Shown: positions 1 to 13,831 of the stretch, piece after piece
Layout: every line of letters starts with the position of its first letter
Numbering within the stretch: the first letter of the stretch is position 1
Assembly: GCA_004154925.1 (NCBI GenBank)
Contig: QJNS01000001.1
Location: 62,001 to 126,000, forward strand
From: Monosporascus cannonballus
Lineage: Eukaryota; Ascomycota; Sordariomycetes; Xylariales
Length of the DNA: 64,000 nucleotides
Reading direction: 5' to 3'
Position numbers and translations under genes: made by a program
Notes under the pieces: generated by a model
Seen by the model: only the letters and a program-made list of their open reading frames with translations
Told to the model about the DNA's origin: nothing
Database searches by the model: none

Positions 1-1876
1 AGTTTTAACCTTTTAATATAATATATTTTTTCCGTTAAAACGGGTTTATAATTGTTATATTAAAAACTTTATATAACGTTATTATACGTACGTCGTTAAG
101 AAATTTTTTTTGTTGGCTTTTATGAAACGTTTAAAACGTTTATATTATTTAAAAAATATTAAGGCCGGTTTCCGCGGTATTAACCTCAATTATTAAACCC
201 TTAATATATTATTTCGCAATTAATTATCCGATAATATTTTCGAAAATTAATTGTTTTTCGCTTATTTTTCCTTTTTTATTTCGAGTATAAAATATTTATA
301 TTTTTTGAAAAAAATAAATTCATAATTTAATATTGTATAAGTAAAACTATAAATTATTAAGGGAATTTATCGATAATTATATTCGTAATAGTAAATTGTT
401 TAGTTAAAAATATAAATTATTTATTATATAAATTTATTTTTTAATAATAAAGTCCGTTACTTTTACGAAATTAATTATATTCTCAGTAAACCTTAAAGGA
501 TTAAAAATAAACGTTTTTAAGAAATAAGATTATTTACTTTTTAATAAAAGGATGTTTTCCGGGCCGAAAAGAAAAATAATGGCGAATTAATATAAAAAGA
601 ATGGCGAAAAAGAGTTATCGTAAAAAGGGTTATAAAGAAATAACGGTATTATAATATTTGCGATAAACTTAAACATAATACGCGTATTTATCAGAAAGTA
701 ATAAATACGTTTAATAAATATTATTCCGAATAATTTTAATTAATTTAAATATGATATAATTATTAAGAAATTGTATATGTATAATGAAATCTTTAAAGTG
801 GGCGTTTCGTTTATATAGATATTTTGTTTATAAATTACGTTATATATTAATTAAATAAAAAGTTATTTTTTAACTTAATTAGTTTAATCGTAATTAATGT
901 AATATTTTAAATATATTATTAATATTTAGTTATATAATTTCGTAAATATATTTATTTATGTTTAAATATATTAAATAATTTATAATATAAATTTTTGTAT
1001 TATGAACATTAATTAAAATTTAAAAATAAAAGTGGTTTTTTTATTTAGAATAATTTTATATAATTAATTATATATATTAAAAATGTTTTTAAAAAAAATA
1101 TTTTATTTAATAAGTATTAAAATTTTTAATAACGTAATAAATAAATCTTTTATTATAATATATTTTTATTAATAAATTTGTTAATAAAAGAAATTAAGTA
1201 ATAAAATATATAATAATAAAAACTTAAATTTCTTTTTTATAATTTATAATTATTATAATTCTCCGTAAAATTAATATTATCATTGTATTTTGGAAAATAT
1301 TATTTTTATTTTTAAAAACATTAAATATATTAAATTTATTGTGTAATTTTATAAAGTTTTAAATATTTATGTATTTAATATTTATATATATTAAGTAATT
1401 AATATATTTATTATTTTTTTAAAGTTTTTAAATGCTTAAAACTTGTATTTTTTAATAAATTATCTTTTTTTAATTCTTTAATATATGTTATATTGTATAG
1501 ATTCTATTGCTATAATTTGTTATAAATAAATATACTTTTTTAAAATGCCATTAAATATTATATATTTAATTTTAATTTATTTTTCTTCAAAATTTGGGTT
1601 TTTATTTAAAATATAGATTTGGCCTTTTTTATATTTTTTATAATTAATAATAAAATTAAAATCTAATAAATTTTTATATATCGTAATTATTATTTTGTAA
1701 ATATTTTGTAATAATAAATAAAATAAGATTTTAATAATCCGTTCAAATTTTAATTTAATAAAGTTTATTTTCGTAAAAATAATTATATTTTCGAAAAACT
1801 ATAATAATAATTATAAAGTTTTTATTTCGAAGAATATAATTAAATTTTATTTTTAAAATATTAAAATGGGGCGAAA
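1..1876. other. AT-rich decayed DNA, no gene found
   Basis: No convincing open frame is visible on either strand. Two slightly G+C-richer patches, about 100-300 and 550-660, keep CpG-containing words such as GGCCGG and GGGCCG, as expected of RIP-mutated transposon coding sequence. I could not match them to another part of the window or to a protein family. The last 13 bases (1864-1876) are a purine tract that belongs to the LTR that follows. Confidence 0.5.
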
Positions 1877-2144
1877 TATTACATCCATAATTAGGCTTAA
1901 TTAATTAAAACGCTTAAATTTTATATATATATTAAATTTCTTTTTTCGCTATAAGTTTAATCCTTAAGCATTATTAATTATTATTATTTTTTAATATATT
2001 TTCTGTTATTTTTAGTTATTAAAATTTAATACTATTAATATTATCGGATTAAAATCTTTATTTTCGATAATTTTATTCCGTACCGTAACATGAAATAATT
2101 ACCTATATTAATTAAAATTAATTTTTTCCTAACCTTATTTAAAT
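1877..2144 (+). repeat. Decayed LTR, copy L1 of a 270-bp family
   Basis: This stretch aligns end to end with the better-preserved copy at 51312-51581 (268 against 270 bp). The differences are mostly C-to-T or G-to-A. Shared landmarks are the start TRTTAC, the word ATTCCGTACCGTAA near the 3' end, and a preceding purine run (AATGGGGC, 1866-1872). The other copy starts TGTTA and ends TAACA, as LTRs do. A purine tract directly upstream suggests a 3' LTR of a plus-strand element, but no matching 5' LTR or internal region was recognised nearby. It may be a truncated 3' end. Confidence 0.7.
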
Positions 2145-5100
2145 ATATATATATAAAAATATAATAAAATATAATTTGCCTTCATTATTTTATTATTTAA
2201 TTACTTAATTTAATATATAATATAAAATATTACTTTTTAATTTAACAAATGTATTAAATCGTATATAATTAATGTTAATTTATGAATAATTATATATCTA
2301 AGTCTTTTAATATTTTTATTTATAATATTTATTTAAAATCTTTTAATAAAATTAATTAAAAATATAATAATATTCTTAAAACTTAAATATATTCTTAATA
2401 ATAATTAATAAATTCCCAAAATATTTATATATTTTATTTATTATTGATATTTACTATTTTTTTAATTATATATAATATTTAAAATATATATTAATATATT
2501 TTGAAATTATAATATATTTTAATTATTTTCCTTTTTTTATAAAAGCAAAATATTTTATAAACGTACTTTATATATTTTCATTTTTAATAAATTAAAATAT
2601 TATATAAATAATATATAATTAAAATATTTAGATATTTTTAAAATATAATATTTATTATTTATGAAAGTATCATTAACGTATTTATAAAATATATAAATAT
2701 ACTTATATATTGAAATATTTCGTATTTTCAAAATCAATTTTTTATTTTTATTTCTTTTAATTTAAAAAAACGTAAATATATTTTTAAAAATTAATATTAT
2801 ATATGAATTAATTATTAATAATAATATCGTTTAATTATTAATAATAAATTATAAGTTTTAATTTGTTATATTTTTTAATTACTGAAAATATAAAATATTT
2901 TAATAGTAATTTCGAAAATTAAATTTAACTTTTTATAATTAATTTCTTAAATATTTTTTAAAAAGGTGTACGTAATTTTCGTTAAAATTATAAATAAAAT
3001 AAAATTTCGTAAATAATTTTGTTTTAAAATTAATTTATAATATTATTTATTATATTTTAATAATTTCGCATTTAATCCTTTTTAAAAAAATTATTGGTAT
3101 TATTAATATTATAATATTTTATTAATTAAGACTTTTTAATTTTTAAAATTATTATTTTAAATCGTAATTTAAATATTTAAATTTTACTTTAATAATAATA
3201 ATAAAATATCGTATATTTCCTTAATATCTTTTATATTTATCGTTATTTTCGATTAAATATTAAAACTTTTTTGATATTTTATTTATTAATAAAAATTAAG
3301 CGAAAATTATTAAAATAAATGTTTTATTAATTAATATTTTATATTAATATATTTGTAATTGTTGTAAAATTAAGTTGTTATTTTTTAATCAAACGATATT
3401 TCAAATAATTATTTCGTATATTTTTTATATAACTTTTATAAAATAAATAATTTCGCAATTTTATTTTTTATTATTTTAAATTAAATTTTAATTTTGGATA
3501 TTTAAAAATATAAGAAGTTTTAATTTATGTTTTCATAATTAATTAAGTTTATTATTAATATCCGCTATAATACAATTTTTGTTTAACGTGTTATAACTTA
3601 TTTGTATTATATATTATTATATTTTAATTCATATTCTTATATATATATAACTATTAATAAAAGTTTATTATTAAGCTCAAAACTTTTCTTATATTTTAAT
3701 TATTTTAAGTTTTGATATTTTATAACTTTTTTATAAATAATTATGTTAATTATTTTTTAAATTTGTTTAAATTTATTTCTATATTAATGTATAATATGTC
3801 GAATTTTATGTTTACTTTTTGCAAATATATATATATTTTAAATTTATTAAAACTTTTTAATCAATTTGTAATACTTTATTTTGTATAGTAAATTATGGTT
3901 TTATATAATATATTATATTATATTATATTATGTGTTTTATAACAAAATTATTTTAATAAATATTTTAAATAAATTATTATTTTGTAAAATTTATTTCTTT
4001 TTAAACTTTAAAAAAATATTAATTAAAATTAAAATTATATGATTTTTATTTAATAATATACTTTATAATACGTTAATTTATATTTTATAATTTAATAATT
4101 ATATTAATTATAAACATATAAAGGTTCTTTTTATTAATATATATTTTTAATTAATTGTCAATATTATTTATTTATTTTATTATTTTTGATTTAATTAGAA
4201 AAACTTAATTTACTTTTATATTTACGTTTAGCATAATATTAAATTTAGTTTTCTATATATGTTTTATTAAGTATTTTCGTTATTTATAATATATTATATA
4301 GATTTTAATAAATTTATTAGAAATTATACTATAAACGTATTTCATATATTTTTAATATATTTTAAATTTTCTTATAAGGTTTATTATTATTTCCTAAATA
4401 CTTTTTAAGTCTTTCATATTTCGCGTTAAACTTTTTCTTATAAAAGTTTCTGTTCGTATTACGTTGAAATTATATTAATAATTTTGTTATTACTTTTTTG
4501 AAATAGTTTTCGATTACCATTTTATTTTAAGTCCTTAATTATTTTATCGTAATCATTTAGGCGTTTGATAAATATTTTAGTAATATTTTATTTTATCGTA
4601 TTTACTATATTTAATTTAATCTTTTTTATTATATTATTTCGAAACTTTAAATTTTAAATTTGTATTATATAATTTTAAAATTATATTTTAATTTTTTGGT
4701 TAGTTAATTATCCTTAAAACTTTGAAATATATTGAAATTTTATATATTATTTATTTATTTTAATATTAATTTTAATAATTTTTATAATATATTGATTTAA
4801 GATTATAAAAGTTTTAATATTAATAATTTTATTTTAACGTAATATTTTAATTTTTCATAAAATATATTAGTATAAGTATTTTCGTTATCGTCGTTTTATT
4901 TTATTTTAATTATAAAATAATTAAATATTATTATATAGTTTAAGGTTAATTTTTTTAACTTAATTAGGGAAAAGTATTTACTAAATATTTTTTAATCGGC
5001 CATTATATTTTAAAATAAAAATTTAAAATATATAAATATTACATAATAACATTTTGTATTAAAAAAGCCGTAATAATAATGGTTTTATCCGCCGAGTTTT

Positions 5101-6149
5101 TAAAAATTTTAAAATTTAAAGTATATTTTTGTTTAAATAAGAAAACCTTTATCTATTACTTTTGTATTATAATATTAAAAAATTTAATTTTAAATTTTAA
5201 CATATATAATTATATTAAATATTACGGAAATAAATATATGAAAAATTAAAGTTTAAAGTCCTTTATTTTATAATACGAAAAATATTATATAAAATATTTT
5301 TAATTTCGGCAAAAATATACTTTAAATATTAAATACTTATTAAATTTATAAATCAAAACTTTTAAGGCATTTTTTAATAAGAAATATGTTAAATTAATTT
5401 AAATTTATTATAGAAAATTATTTAATATATATCGAAACCGATAAAAAATATTTATTATAACGTTTTTTTGCAATTATATTTTTTTAAACGGGAATTAAAA
5501 ATAAATTTTAAACATATTAAAGAAAAAATTATAATAATATAATACTTCCTTTAATTACTTTAAAATATATTAATTTTAAAAAATATAAAAATAATTAAAA
5601 CCTTTATTATTAAAATAAAATATAATAATAAAAACTAAAATACTTATAATAATATATTTTTTAAAAATAACAAAATAATTTAAAAAAAGGTATTAAGTGT
5701 TTAAAATTGAAAAGCTTAAATTTTTATATTATTACAGGTATTAATATAAATAATAAACTATGTAAATATTATTAAAAATAACATATTTTTATATCCGAAA
5801 ACTAATTAATTATTTGTGGTAAACAAAATATAATATCTTATTTATATTTTATAATATAACTTTAAAACCTATAAAGGTTTAAACGACTTAATACGAAAAT
5901 AAGTACCGAATTAAATATTATAATTATAGTAAAATCAAATATTATTAAAATATTTAAAAAATAATGATAAAATAATAAACCTTTATATCAGAAAATATTT
6001 TAAAAATGATTGAAATAATAATAATAATAATAATAATATTAACATAATTCGAATTTAATACAAATAAAGCTTAATATAATAAAATATCCGATACGGAATA
6101 TAAAAAACGTAAAAATAACTTAAAAAACATCGAAAGAATTACTAAAGCA
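2145..6149. other. AT-rich decayed DNA, no gene found
   Basis: This is among the most A+T-rich stretches, with long TA, TTA and AAT words, few C or G, and no frame of useful length. The plus strand is T-rich to about 5 kb and A-rich from about 5.5 kb. In recognisable elements of this window such skew follows the coding strand. I see no LTR, RNA gene or protein motif. Confidence 0.5.
6014..6037. repeat. AAT microsatellite, 8 units
   Basis: Eight perfect AAT units in a row. In DNA of this composition such a run is unremarkable. Confidence 0.9.
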
Positions 6150-6310
6150 AATTTTAATATATATATAACCTTTAATAAAACCAATTTTTAATAATTTAAA
6201 TTTATTTACTTATATATAATTTTGGTTTCTTATTTAAACACGTTATAAAATGTTATAATATATCGTATTTTATCGGAAAAACAAGTAAGAAAAAATTATT
6301 TCTTAAAATA
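6150..6310 (+). repeat. Fragment of family-D internal repeat
   Basis: The sequence from about 6200 to 6310 lines up with about 15928-16030. Shared words include TTATATATA followed by TTTTGRTTTC, then a paired TGTTATA motif and a run reading AACGAAAGAAAAA-like. The 15.9-kb copy in turn matches the internal part of element D1 near 22.1-22.3 kb. No protein family was recognised. The boundaries are approximate and the match is by eye through heavy transition noise. Confidence 0.4.
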
Positions 6311-6600
6311 GAAAAAACGTAATATATGCTTTTTATCGAAAAAGAAACGAAAGGCCCTTATTTTTTCTATCGATTTCTCGTTATTTCCTTATTCGTTAAA
6401 GGCCGATAAATTTTTATAAACCGCTATTCCAAAACGGAAAAATCGTCGTTATTTTCGTACCGTTCCGTAACGAAAAGGCCTTTACCGTTTTGATATTTCA
6501 ATCCGAAAATTTGGCGTATTCGAAATTTATTTATTTTTTTAATTTAGCCGTTATTCATAAAGTTTCGGCAAACCAAAACGTAATCGAAAAATTAATAAAT
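6311..6600. other. G+C-richer island, probable coding remnant
   Basis: CpG-containing words are denser here than in the surroundings (GGCCGATAAA, CCGTTCCGTAACG, AAAAGGCC). Treating stops as mutated Gln or Trp codons, plus-strand frames give plausible but unrecognised peptides. The likeliest reading is a strip of transposon coding sequence whose remaining cytosines sit in contexts that RIP disfavours. No domain can be named. Confidence 0.35.
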
Positions 6601-9600
6601 AAGGTAAAAAATGTAAAAAAACAATTAAATAATTTTTAATAACATAATTATAAATAAAAATATATTAAATAATATTTACCAGATAATAATAAACTTTTTT
6701 TATTTTTCATTTAATAATCGTAATATTTACTTATATTTTTACGAAAATCGAAAATTTTATTTTAATATTTATTAATATTTTAACCTTTAGTTTATAGATA
6801 TTAGGCAAAAATGTTAACATTTTATTATTTGTATTTTATAATATATTTAATGGTACTAAAAATTAAAAATTATAATTCATCATATTACCGATATAATGCT
6901 TTTTTTATATTAATTATTATATTAATATATTTTTGAATAATAATAATTTTACTTGTAGAAATTTCGTAATTATATAAAATAATAAATAATTATAAGTTAA
7001 AATAAGATATTTTCTGACCAATCGTAAAGCAAATCCTAAATAATAAATATATTAAGTTATTTTTATCTGGTGTTTTCTATTAATTGTTAAATAATAAATT
7101 TATATTAATAGATAAGTCGGTAATTAATCAGTAATTAATTATTTAACAGCTTTATTTTTATAAGAACTATATTTTCATACATTATTTATCAAAACTTTAT
7201 AATTATTATTATACAATTACGAAAAACTTTAACAATATTACTTATAATATATATAGTACAAACGAACTTTTTATTTATTTTGCAACAAATATTTGCGAAA
7301 ATACTTACCGATAATAATAAAAATATGTTGCCAATTTTAATCTTTTTAAAAAAGATTTTATAAATATAAAAAAAATGGTTTTTAATATATTTTTCGTTAC
7401 ATTAGTATTTTAAATAAATTATATATTTATTTTATCTTTTTATATATTTATTACGCCAAATATAATATATTAAACCGGTTTTATTTTAAATATAAACAAT
7501 ATATATAATATAATATTTTTAATCAAAATATTATAATATTTAATACTTATTAACGCTTTTGAATTTTTGATAAAACATTTTTCTCCGGTTTTCGTATTTA
7601 AGAAAATTTACGCTTTTTCGATTTATTATATAATATTAATCTTTTCGTAATATTTATCTTTTTATTAACAATTTTGATATTAATATTTTCGTCACCGATA
7701 TTTTTATTTTTCAATATAAATTTAAAATAATTAAAATATAATATGCGTAATATTTACTTTTATTCGTTCGGTAATTCGACCTTTTTATAAATAACCGATA
7801 TAAAACGAAATCCTTTAATTATTTTAATTTTACAGTATTTTTTATTATTATTTTCTTTATAATAAAAACGGAAATATTACGTTATCCTATTACTTATAAA
7901 AAATTCGTTAATATTATTATTATTTATTATAATTAATTAATAATTAAACTTTTTTCAATTTAAAACATTTAAATTAAAAAAGTTAATACGGATATTTTAA
8001 AAAAATACTTAATTATAAAATGTAAAATACCAAATCTATATATTTTAACGTTATCGTAAATACGTATAAATTCTAATATTTTTAATTTTAATTTTATTTT
8101 CTTTATTAAAAGGCCTTTCGGAAAATAATTATTTATATATAAGCTTTTTACAATTATATATAAAATTACATAACACGTATAATATAAAACCGATTTCAAA
8201 AACTATTTAAGTAATTAAATATTTTAAAGAATATTTAATATATAATAATAATTAAATTAGTATTTCAGCAAATAAAGCATAAAAATCTTTTATTAAATAT
8301 CGAAAAAACTTTTAACAGTAAAAATAAAAATAAAATTCGTTTTCGTTTATACTTTAATTTAAGTTTTAATTATAACTTTACTTAATAATATTAACCCTAA
8401 ATATTTCAATTATGATTTTATTTCTGGGGAATATCTAAAACATATTTTTTAACAATCTATTATAAAATATATTATTAATTTACATCTGTTTCTTTTTTAA
8501 AAACAGGGAATATAATTTTATTATTACAACCTTTTTTCGAAATACAAATTAAGGTTTATTATTATTAAATAATATATTTTATATTCAACCAAAGGAAATA
8601 ATTATAAATATATCGAATATAGAAGTAATATAAAATAGTAAAATTATAAGACAAAATATTTAACAAAACAAACGTATTTTAAAATATTAGAAATACAACA
8701 AAAAATAAAATATAAATAAAATTAATATAACCAATTTAAAAATATCCAATATTTTCATTATTGATATAAAAATATTTCGTTTCGAAATATATAAAATATT
8801 TAATTTTTGGTTATTTTAAAAATAATATTTACGTTTTTTTAATTATTTAAAATATGAGTAAATATATCTTTTTTTATTTTAAACGTTTTAGTATTCAGTA
8901 TTTTTTAAAAGACTTTTATATATAACTGTATTATTTATCGAAATTTATTACGTGTTTTATTAAGAGCTTTCGAAAATATAATTTGTTATATTTTACGTTT
9001 TATTTTCCTTATTATATGAAATATATTAAAACAAATTCATTTTTTAGGCAAGAAAGTTTACAAAATAAACTTGTTGTTTTAAAGAAAATATATTCGTTAT
9101 TATAATTTTCGATAAATACTCGTTTTAATTATAATTCCTTTTTTAAACTACAAGTTATTAGTTTTTATAACGGAAAAAAGGTACACAATTTTAATTATTA
9201 AATATCTTTATTAATATAGTAAAAATTTAAATTCGTGTAATACATTTGTTACTTTTTAATAGGCCTAAAAACCGCAGTTTTTTATATTAATTAATTATAA
9301 AGAGATTTTTTAAAAAATAAAATCCTTTTTAAAAATATAACAATATTTTATGATATACCATATATTAAAACAGATCATAGTTAAAATTACATTGAATTTT
9401 CAAATTTATAATTAAAGAATTAAGAATCCTTTTTACTTTACCTTAATATAAAACGTTTATTATTTTAAACTCGTAAAATTCTTTAAAAATATGGAATATA
9501 TTTAATGCCAGTTCAAGTTTAAATTCGAAAGTTAATATATTTTAAATTATAATGAATTCGATTTAAAACCGTTTAAATATAATTATGTTAAAACGTTAAT

Positions 9601-12600
9601 ATAATATTTACATATAAAATATTATAAACCGTAAGGTAATAGTTTAAAACTACTTCTATACTTTACCTTATTTTTTTGTTTTATTTATTTATTTAAAGAT
9701 AATAATTTATAAAACAATGAATTGAATATTGAATTTTATAAAAATATATTTATTAGGAATTTGATATTAATTTTGGACTTTTATGGGAAATTATTTTAAC
9801 CTATAAACTTTGATCGATAAACAATAATAATTTTAAAAACAATATTTACTTAATTTTTAACTCTGCATGTAGTGTAATTAAAGATTGTTAAAGAACTTGT
9901 GAAAAGATTTACAATTTACCGTTAATAACGAATTAAATATATTAAAATCAAATATATATTATAAAGCTCTTTTTATGGAAATAAGTAACACAATAATTAT
10001 AAAACTTTATACTAAAATATAAATTGTAATTAAAAATGTATTTATAAATTTTAATTTTTCGAATAATAGTATTCTTAATATATTATGTATATATTAAAAA
10101 AGTAATATTTAATATACTTAATTAACTCTTTAGAAAATCTCGATATAATAAATAACACCAAAATATATATTATTCGTTTTAAGCAAAAGTAATATTTTTT
10201 ATTTTAGATCGAACTCTTAATGTCGACGCTAAAAATATAAGATATATTATTTTCTCTTTTGAATATTCTAATATTATTAAATGAAGTTTCCTCGGAAATA
10301 TATCGACAATATTTAACATATAAACAGTTCTTCGCTTTTTGTGTTAAATCTCGCCATAATATTAAATAATCTTTTATTATTGGTATATTTTTTTAACGAA
10401 ACAGGTTTTACAGTTCTTGTTTATATTTATTTTCGTCGTAAATATTCAACTTAAACTTTCCGTTATATTATTAAACCTAAATCTTCTGGAATTTTAAATT
10501 CTTTTTATATATTTATCAGGTGTAATACGTAAGAAAACGTAGAAGAAACATTAAATACGAAATTAAAATAACTGAAAATAAACAAATATTAAGATAAAAC
10601 TAAAATCAAGAAATTAATATTTTTATATATCTTATATTCATTTTTATAAAATATATTAAACGTAGGTTTATATAATTCGTAATATATATTATAACTTTAT
10701 AATTTACTAAGGTAATCACCGGTCGAATATACGATTTAATTTAAATTCGGAAATTAAATACATTTTATATAAAATATGTAATTTTAAATTTTACAAACAT
10801 ATATTTCGTTTTAACCTAACTTAATATTTAAAATAAAAAATAATTAACATATACGAATTTACGTATATATATTCTGCGTTGTGTTTTAAAGAATACAATA
10901 TTGTTATTTCGAGTCCGTATATACGAAATATATTTTTTAAATACGAATACCGAATTTATAAATTCAACATATAAAACAATATATTCTCATTATTTATTTT
11001 CGCATAATAACAAGCTATCTTTTTATTTCGCTTAAAATAGATTTATTTTCCGGAAACTTTCTATTTCTTTATATTAACCAATCTTTAGAGAAAAATAATA
11101 TCTTTCCGTTTTTTAATATCGCTATTTCTTTTTTGTAAACATTTTACTTTATGTTATGATTAAAAATAAAATACTCGAAAGATGCTATTATTTTAATATA
11201 CGTTTTTAAAGCTTTAAGGTACGAGAAAAAAAATAAATTTCTATAATACCCCAAATACTGTTTTTAATAGTAAAGAGAATTACAACTCTTTATCTGATAT
11301 CTGAAAAATTAATCATTATATAATTTATATATCTTTTCGAAAACCTTAATATTAAGTCTTGTTTTAAATATTTCCAAAATTATATTAATATATTTAAAGT
11401 AATTTTCTTAGTCTATTAAAAATCATTATATTATTTATATGAATAACGGCATAACTGTTTACTATTTCAAAAATACGGTTTATGTAATGTTAAACTTATA
11501 TGAAAATATTTTCAAACTTTAGAAGGATTATATTAAATATTTAGAAACTTTTAAATACAGTAATACCCATTTTGTTTTTATGTATGTTATAAATTCGAAA
11601 TTAATGAAAAGATTAAACGTAATATAAAAATATAATATGTTTATATTCTCTTATATATTTCCAAGTAAGGATTTAATGAAATCAAAAATATACGTCGAAT
11701 ATTAAGACTTTATTTAATTTTCGAAAGTTTATAAAAATTTATAATTATAAATTCCATTTATCATTTGTTATATTATAAAAACGAAATAAATAAAAAGTAT
11801 CAAAGTTATTATTTAATTTATTTTGATAATGTATTATATTCGATCAATCATTTTTTTTAAAAAAATCTTCCGGTTTTGAATTTTTAACGCGTAAAAAATG
11901 TTAGTTTAATTTGGTTTTGTTATTTTTGGGCGAAGTTCATACGTATTTCTTTCACTTATTAGCATTAAGACGGCATTTTTTATTTATCAAATATTTTTCG
12001 TTTTTAAAACCTTTGCAAAATATTACACTAGAGTCGATTCTGTATTTTATATATGCACTCTATTTATGCTAATTATTTTGGACATATCGGTTAAATAATT
12101 TATTCGAAAAAATACATTTATTTTTCTAAATCTTAATTTATTTTTACGTATAGCTTTTTATACGTTTTATGCTGTTATTTTCGACAAATATATAATATAT
12201 CATATTTCGTTAACTATTTTAAACTTTTATAAAAAACTAAAGCCTTTCGACTTTCGTATTCTCTTAATATATACTGTTAACATATATATTTACTACGGCG
12301 GCCGTTTAAAAAAATATGCCCTTTTTTATACCATAAAAATAAGTTTTGCTATTATTATTGCTAATTTTGTTAAATGTTTATTTATTTATAACCATACAAA
12401 TGTAAATATATAATTTAAAAACGGAATTACTTTCGATATATCGGTTAATATAATAACATTAATTCAATTCTCGTATTTTGTAATAAAAAAGTGATTTTCT
12501 TTTTTTAGATTTTTCTATATTACATTTAAAAAAGTCAGTGTAAAAAAATAAATACTGCAATTATTAAATACAGTGAAATAACCGTATTTATAGCAGTTAG

Positions 12601-13534
12601 AATTTACTTTTTTAAGAAATTTCTATTTAATAAATATTTGTATAACACTTTAGATATTTTTATAATATGTAATTATTATTTTTCTATCTAAATTATTTAC
12701 CGTAATACCGTAATCGATTTAATATTTAATATTTAAACACATATTCATTTAAAAAAATATATTACTTATATTTTGATTTCGAAAACCTTTATTTTAAATA
12801 TGTTATAAAAATATTTCAAGGGTTTAAGGTAAATATTATTTTTTGCGAAAATTTACTTAAACCTTTACCTTTTCAAACATTATTATTTCGTGCCGTAAGT
12901 ATGTCGTATTAAAGACAAATTCATATAATTAAATTTTAGTCGTTAAGATGTTGGCATAACATATATAGAAATAAATATGTATTAGTTTTAAATCGGTTCG
13001 AAAGGTTATTTATAAACTATAATAAATATCTTTAAAAGTTTTGTCGAATTTATTTTTACAGGGAAACTGTTTATTAATTATTATATTATAAAATCTATCG
13101 GTATTAAAATTTCATTATTATTTTTCGCCGTTTATATCTGAAAAGCGTTATTAAATATTTTAGTCATTTTAAAACGCTATTTGCGATATTTCTATATAAT
13201 ATTATAAATAAAAAAACTTATTTTTTTATATATCCAATTACAATAACAATATATAAATACTTCGACTATTTTATTTATAGTTCCAATATTTTAAGTATTA
13301 AAGAAAAGATATTACAATAAAAATTAATTATATTATTACTAATATTAGCATTATAGGCAAAAAACGGGTTTTTGTCCATTTTCTTAAATTGAGTAATTAA
13401 AGTATAATGAATTATTTTTATTTCTTTTATTAATTAATATTTTCGTCATTATTATTAAAACACATTTTATTATTAATTTTAACGTAGCCGTTTTTATCTT
13501 TTTATAATACATTTTAATTTTTCTATATTTTATA
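6601..13534. other. AT-rich decayed DNA, no gene found
   Basis: Nearly 7 kb without a supported gene. The open stretch at 7969-8199 (minus, 76 codons) is low-complexity Ile/Lys/Tyr-rich and is best explained as chance. The patch at about 10180-10520 has more CpG and a Lys/Leu-rich minus-strand translation with some retroelement-like flavour, but no motif that I can name. I see no repeat ends, hairpins or RNA genes. Confidence 0.5.
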
Positions 13535-13831
13535 TTAAAGATGCCAATTTTTACGATAACCATAAATTACGAATTTTATAAACTTTCGACCGGCCTTTAT
13601 TAAAGTTTCCGTATCAGCGTTTAAAAACTTCATTATTTTTATTGTTATTACGCATACCCTTAAATAAATAATCTCTATTAAATCACTAGCCGTTAGTATA
13701 TTAAAAATTAATATAGATGTTATAATATTAGGCACTTTTGCGTAATCCGCCGTAATTACGTTGTAAATTTTATTAAAATTATGTTTTAAAAACCGTTTCC
13801 ATTTTGGGTATTGTTTTTAAACGTATATGGA
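13535..13831 (-). pseudogene. ORF remnant of unknown family
   Basis: On the minus strand a frame stays open for about 90 codons from 13831 to the stop near 13535, longer than its neighbours. It includes a run reading KRFLKHNFNKIYNVITADYA and, further on, FLNADTETLIKAGRKF. The sequence is richer in CpG and mixed residues than a chance frame of A/T would be, so it looks like surviving transposon coding sequence. The upstream flank (13832-13900) breaks into stops. I do not recognise the family. A Gag or integrase-adjacent piece is possible but not shown. Confidence 0.3.

Noticed and set aside
7969..8199. 76-codon minus-strand open stretch
   Set aside because: Ile/Lys/Tyr/Phe-rich, no motif, no repeat copy. 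It fits a chance frame in A/T-rich DNA.
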